Positions 43,938 through 44,911 of a stretch of DNA of 44,911 bases are shown piece by piece. The translations under genes and the position numbers were made by a program. The notes under the pieces are model-generated. The model saw nothing but the letters and a program-made list of their open reading frames with translations. It ran no database searches and was not told the origin of the DNA. Where the stretch lies: the NCBI GenBank assembly GCA_031290625.1, contig JAITND010000007.1, positions 1 through 44,911 of the forward strand. The letters are read 5' to 3'. The stretch's first letter is position 1; each line of letters begins with the position of its first letter. Origin of the DNA: Endomicrobium sp. GTDB taxonomy: Bacteria > Elusimicrobiota > Endomicrobiia > Endomicrobiales > Endomicrobiaceae.

Positions 43938-44792
43938 ATGCAAAAAAAAGCGTTAGGCAGAGGTCTTGAATCCTTAATTCCGTCAATAAACAAATCTCAA
44001 AGGGGAGAATCTGTTATAACAATACCATTAAGTAAAATCAAGCCCAACAGATTTCAGCCTAGAAAGAAATTTAATGAAGAAAAACTTAAAGATCTTGCAG
44101 ATTCAATAAAAAAGCATGGTCTTGCGCAGCCTATTTTAGTTACCGAGTCTGTACTTCCCGGAGAGTACGAAATTATCGCGGGGGAAAGAAGATTCAGAGC
44201 TTCAAAACTTGCCGGAAAGAAAGATATAAAAGCAATAGTCAAGCAGTCTGCCGACGACAAGCAACGTTTTGGCTTAGCCTTGATTGAAAATATTCAAAGA
44301 GAAAATTTAGATCCTATAGAAGAAGCAAAAGCATTTAAAAGGCTTATAGAAGAGTTTGAGCATACTCACGAGCAAATAGCGGAAGTTATAGGCAGAGAAA
44401 GGTCTGTAGTGTCAAATACTTTAAGGCTACTGTCGCTTCCTGAAGACGTACAGTCTTTGATTTCTGAAGAAAGAATCTCTTCAGGACATGGCAAAATGCT
44501 TGCAGGAATAGAAAGCAAAGAAGAGATAATCCGCATAGTAAACCGTATATTAAACGAGAATCTTTCTGTAAGAACTGTTGAAAAGTTGGTTTTTGAACTA
44601 AAGCCTGAGAAAAAGGCTGCTAAACAAAAGAAACAAGAAGTAGAGCTTGCGCAGTTAAAAGAAGAACTTCAAAGAAAATTCGGCGCTAAAGTAAATATCG
44701 CAGGCAACAGCAAGAAAGGCAAAATAGAAATTCATTATTCTTCTTTGGCAGACCTTGAAAGGATAATCAACGAACTAAAAATTGTTTTTTAG
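43938..44792 (+). CDS. parB: Chromosome-partitioning protein ParB/Spo0J
   Basis: A 284-residue ParB. It has an N-terminal ParA-activating stretch (KKALGRGLESLIP), the CTPase domain with IKPNRFQPRKKF and GEYEIIAGERRFRASK, then a helix-turn-helix for parS binding (LIENIQRENLDPIEEAKAF, HEQIAEVIGRERSVVSNTLRLL) and a C-terminal dimerisation region (RKFGAKVNIAGN through LERIINEL). It binds and spreads from parS and stimulates ParA. The ATG at 43938 follows AGAGGAATGT. Intact; the three parS sites listed here are its expected targets. Confidence 0.97.
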   Translation: MQKKALGRGLESLIPSINKSQRGESVITIPLSKIKPNRFQPRKKFNEEKLKDLADSIKKHGLAQPILVTESVLPGEYEIIAGERRFRASKLAGKKDIKAIVKQSADDKQRFGLALIENIQRENLDPIEEAKAFKRLIEEFEHTHEQIAEVIGRERSVVSNTLRLLSLPEDVQSLISEERISSGHGKMLAGIESKEEIIRIVNRILNENLSVRTVEKLVFELKPEKKAAKQKKQEVELAQLKEELQRKFGAKVNIAGNSKKGKIEIHYSSLADLERIINELKIVF

Positions 44793-44867
44793 GAATCGCA
44801 TATCTATCCAACGACAATCCTAATTGTGTTAACGCAAAAAATTGGCCTTGTGAGGCTCCAGGTACAT

Positions 44868-44911
44868 GGCGGGGGGGGAGGGCGGCCGAGGCGGCGGGGC
44901 GGAGGGGGCGG
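44868..44911. other. G-rich low-complexity tail, probable artefact
   Basis: The final 44 bases are made almost only of G and C with long G runs, abruptly unlike the AT-rich DNA before them. They encode nothing and look like low-quality read ends or polyG from two-colour sequencing chemistry. 44793-44867 is ordinary non-coding DNA without a visible terminator. Confidence 0.75.

Overview
The window reads as the origin-proximal part of the chromosome of an AT-rich Gram-negative bacterium that is undergoing genome reduction. It holds dnaN, gyrB, gyrA, parA/parB with parS sites, TamB and a LolC/LolD pair (so an outer membrane), a Tad/Flp pilus locus and many broken genes. The combination (dnaN, DUF721, gyrB order, small AT-rich genes, clustered pseudogenes beside healthy housekeeping genes) suggests an Elusimicrobiota endosymbiont of the Candidatus Endomicrobium type from termite-gut flagellates. 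That placement is inference from gene content, not a database result.

Layout. 1-530: tail of a Pro/Thr-repeat protein, then an AT-rich spacer with DnaA-box-like sites (candidate oriC). 531-8811: dnaN, a DUF721/DciA-like gene, gyrB, a frameshifted Fic gene, a RhuM relic and gyrA, closed by a strong terminator. 9106-15233 (minus strand): four intact tandem amino-acid permeases of one family plus a fifth that is a relic. 15234-16400: regulatory DNA with a C14 homopolymer and an orphan two-TM protein. 16401-21657: tadE, flp, cpaB, a fused TadZ-like/TadA ATPase, tadB and tadC. 21770-23233: a membrane sensor-like protein without an output domain, and a DUF192 protein. 23346-27645: lysS, lolC, lolD, ilvE. 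27730-35437: tamB, a decayed mscL and a BtuFCD/FecBCD-type uptake system. 35575-39304: a multipass membrane protein, a CoA-binding protein, an unusual membrane-anchored ClpX-like AAA+ protein, a GyrI-domain relic and a beta-phosphoglucomutase-like HAD. 39305-43120: an accessory and decaying zone with hairpins, tiny ORFs, a decayed sugar transporter and IS and cytosine-methyltransferase fragments. 43121-44792: parA and parB. The last ~45 bases are G-rich and look like a sequencing or assembly artefact.

How the genes work together. The replication and segregation core (clamp, probable helicase loader, gyrase, ParABS) is intact. Envelope biogenesis (TamB, LolCD) and nutrient import (amino-acid permeases, metallo-chelate or corrinoid ABC importer) are kept. 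What has decayed is what an intracellular symbiont may no longer need: mechanosensitive channel, sugar porter, toxin/virulence-type genes, restriction-modification and transposon DNA. The best candidates for something undescribed are the ClpX-derived membrane AAA+ protein at 36991-38259, the split Fic gene lodged between the two gyrase genes, the TadZ-TadA fusion, and the hairpin/micro-ORF/terminator cassette at 39442-39649.
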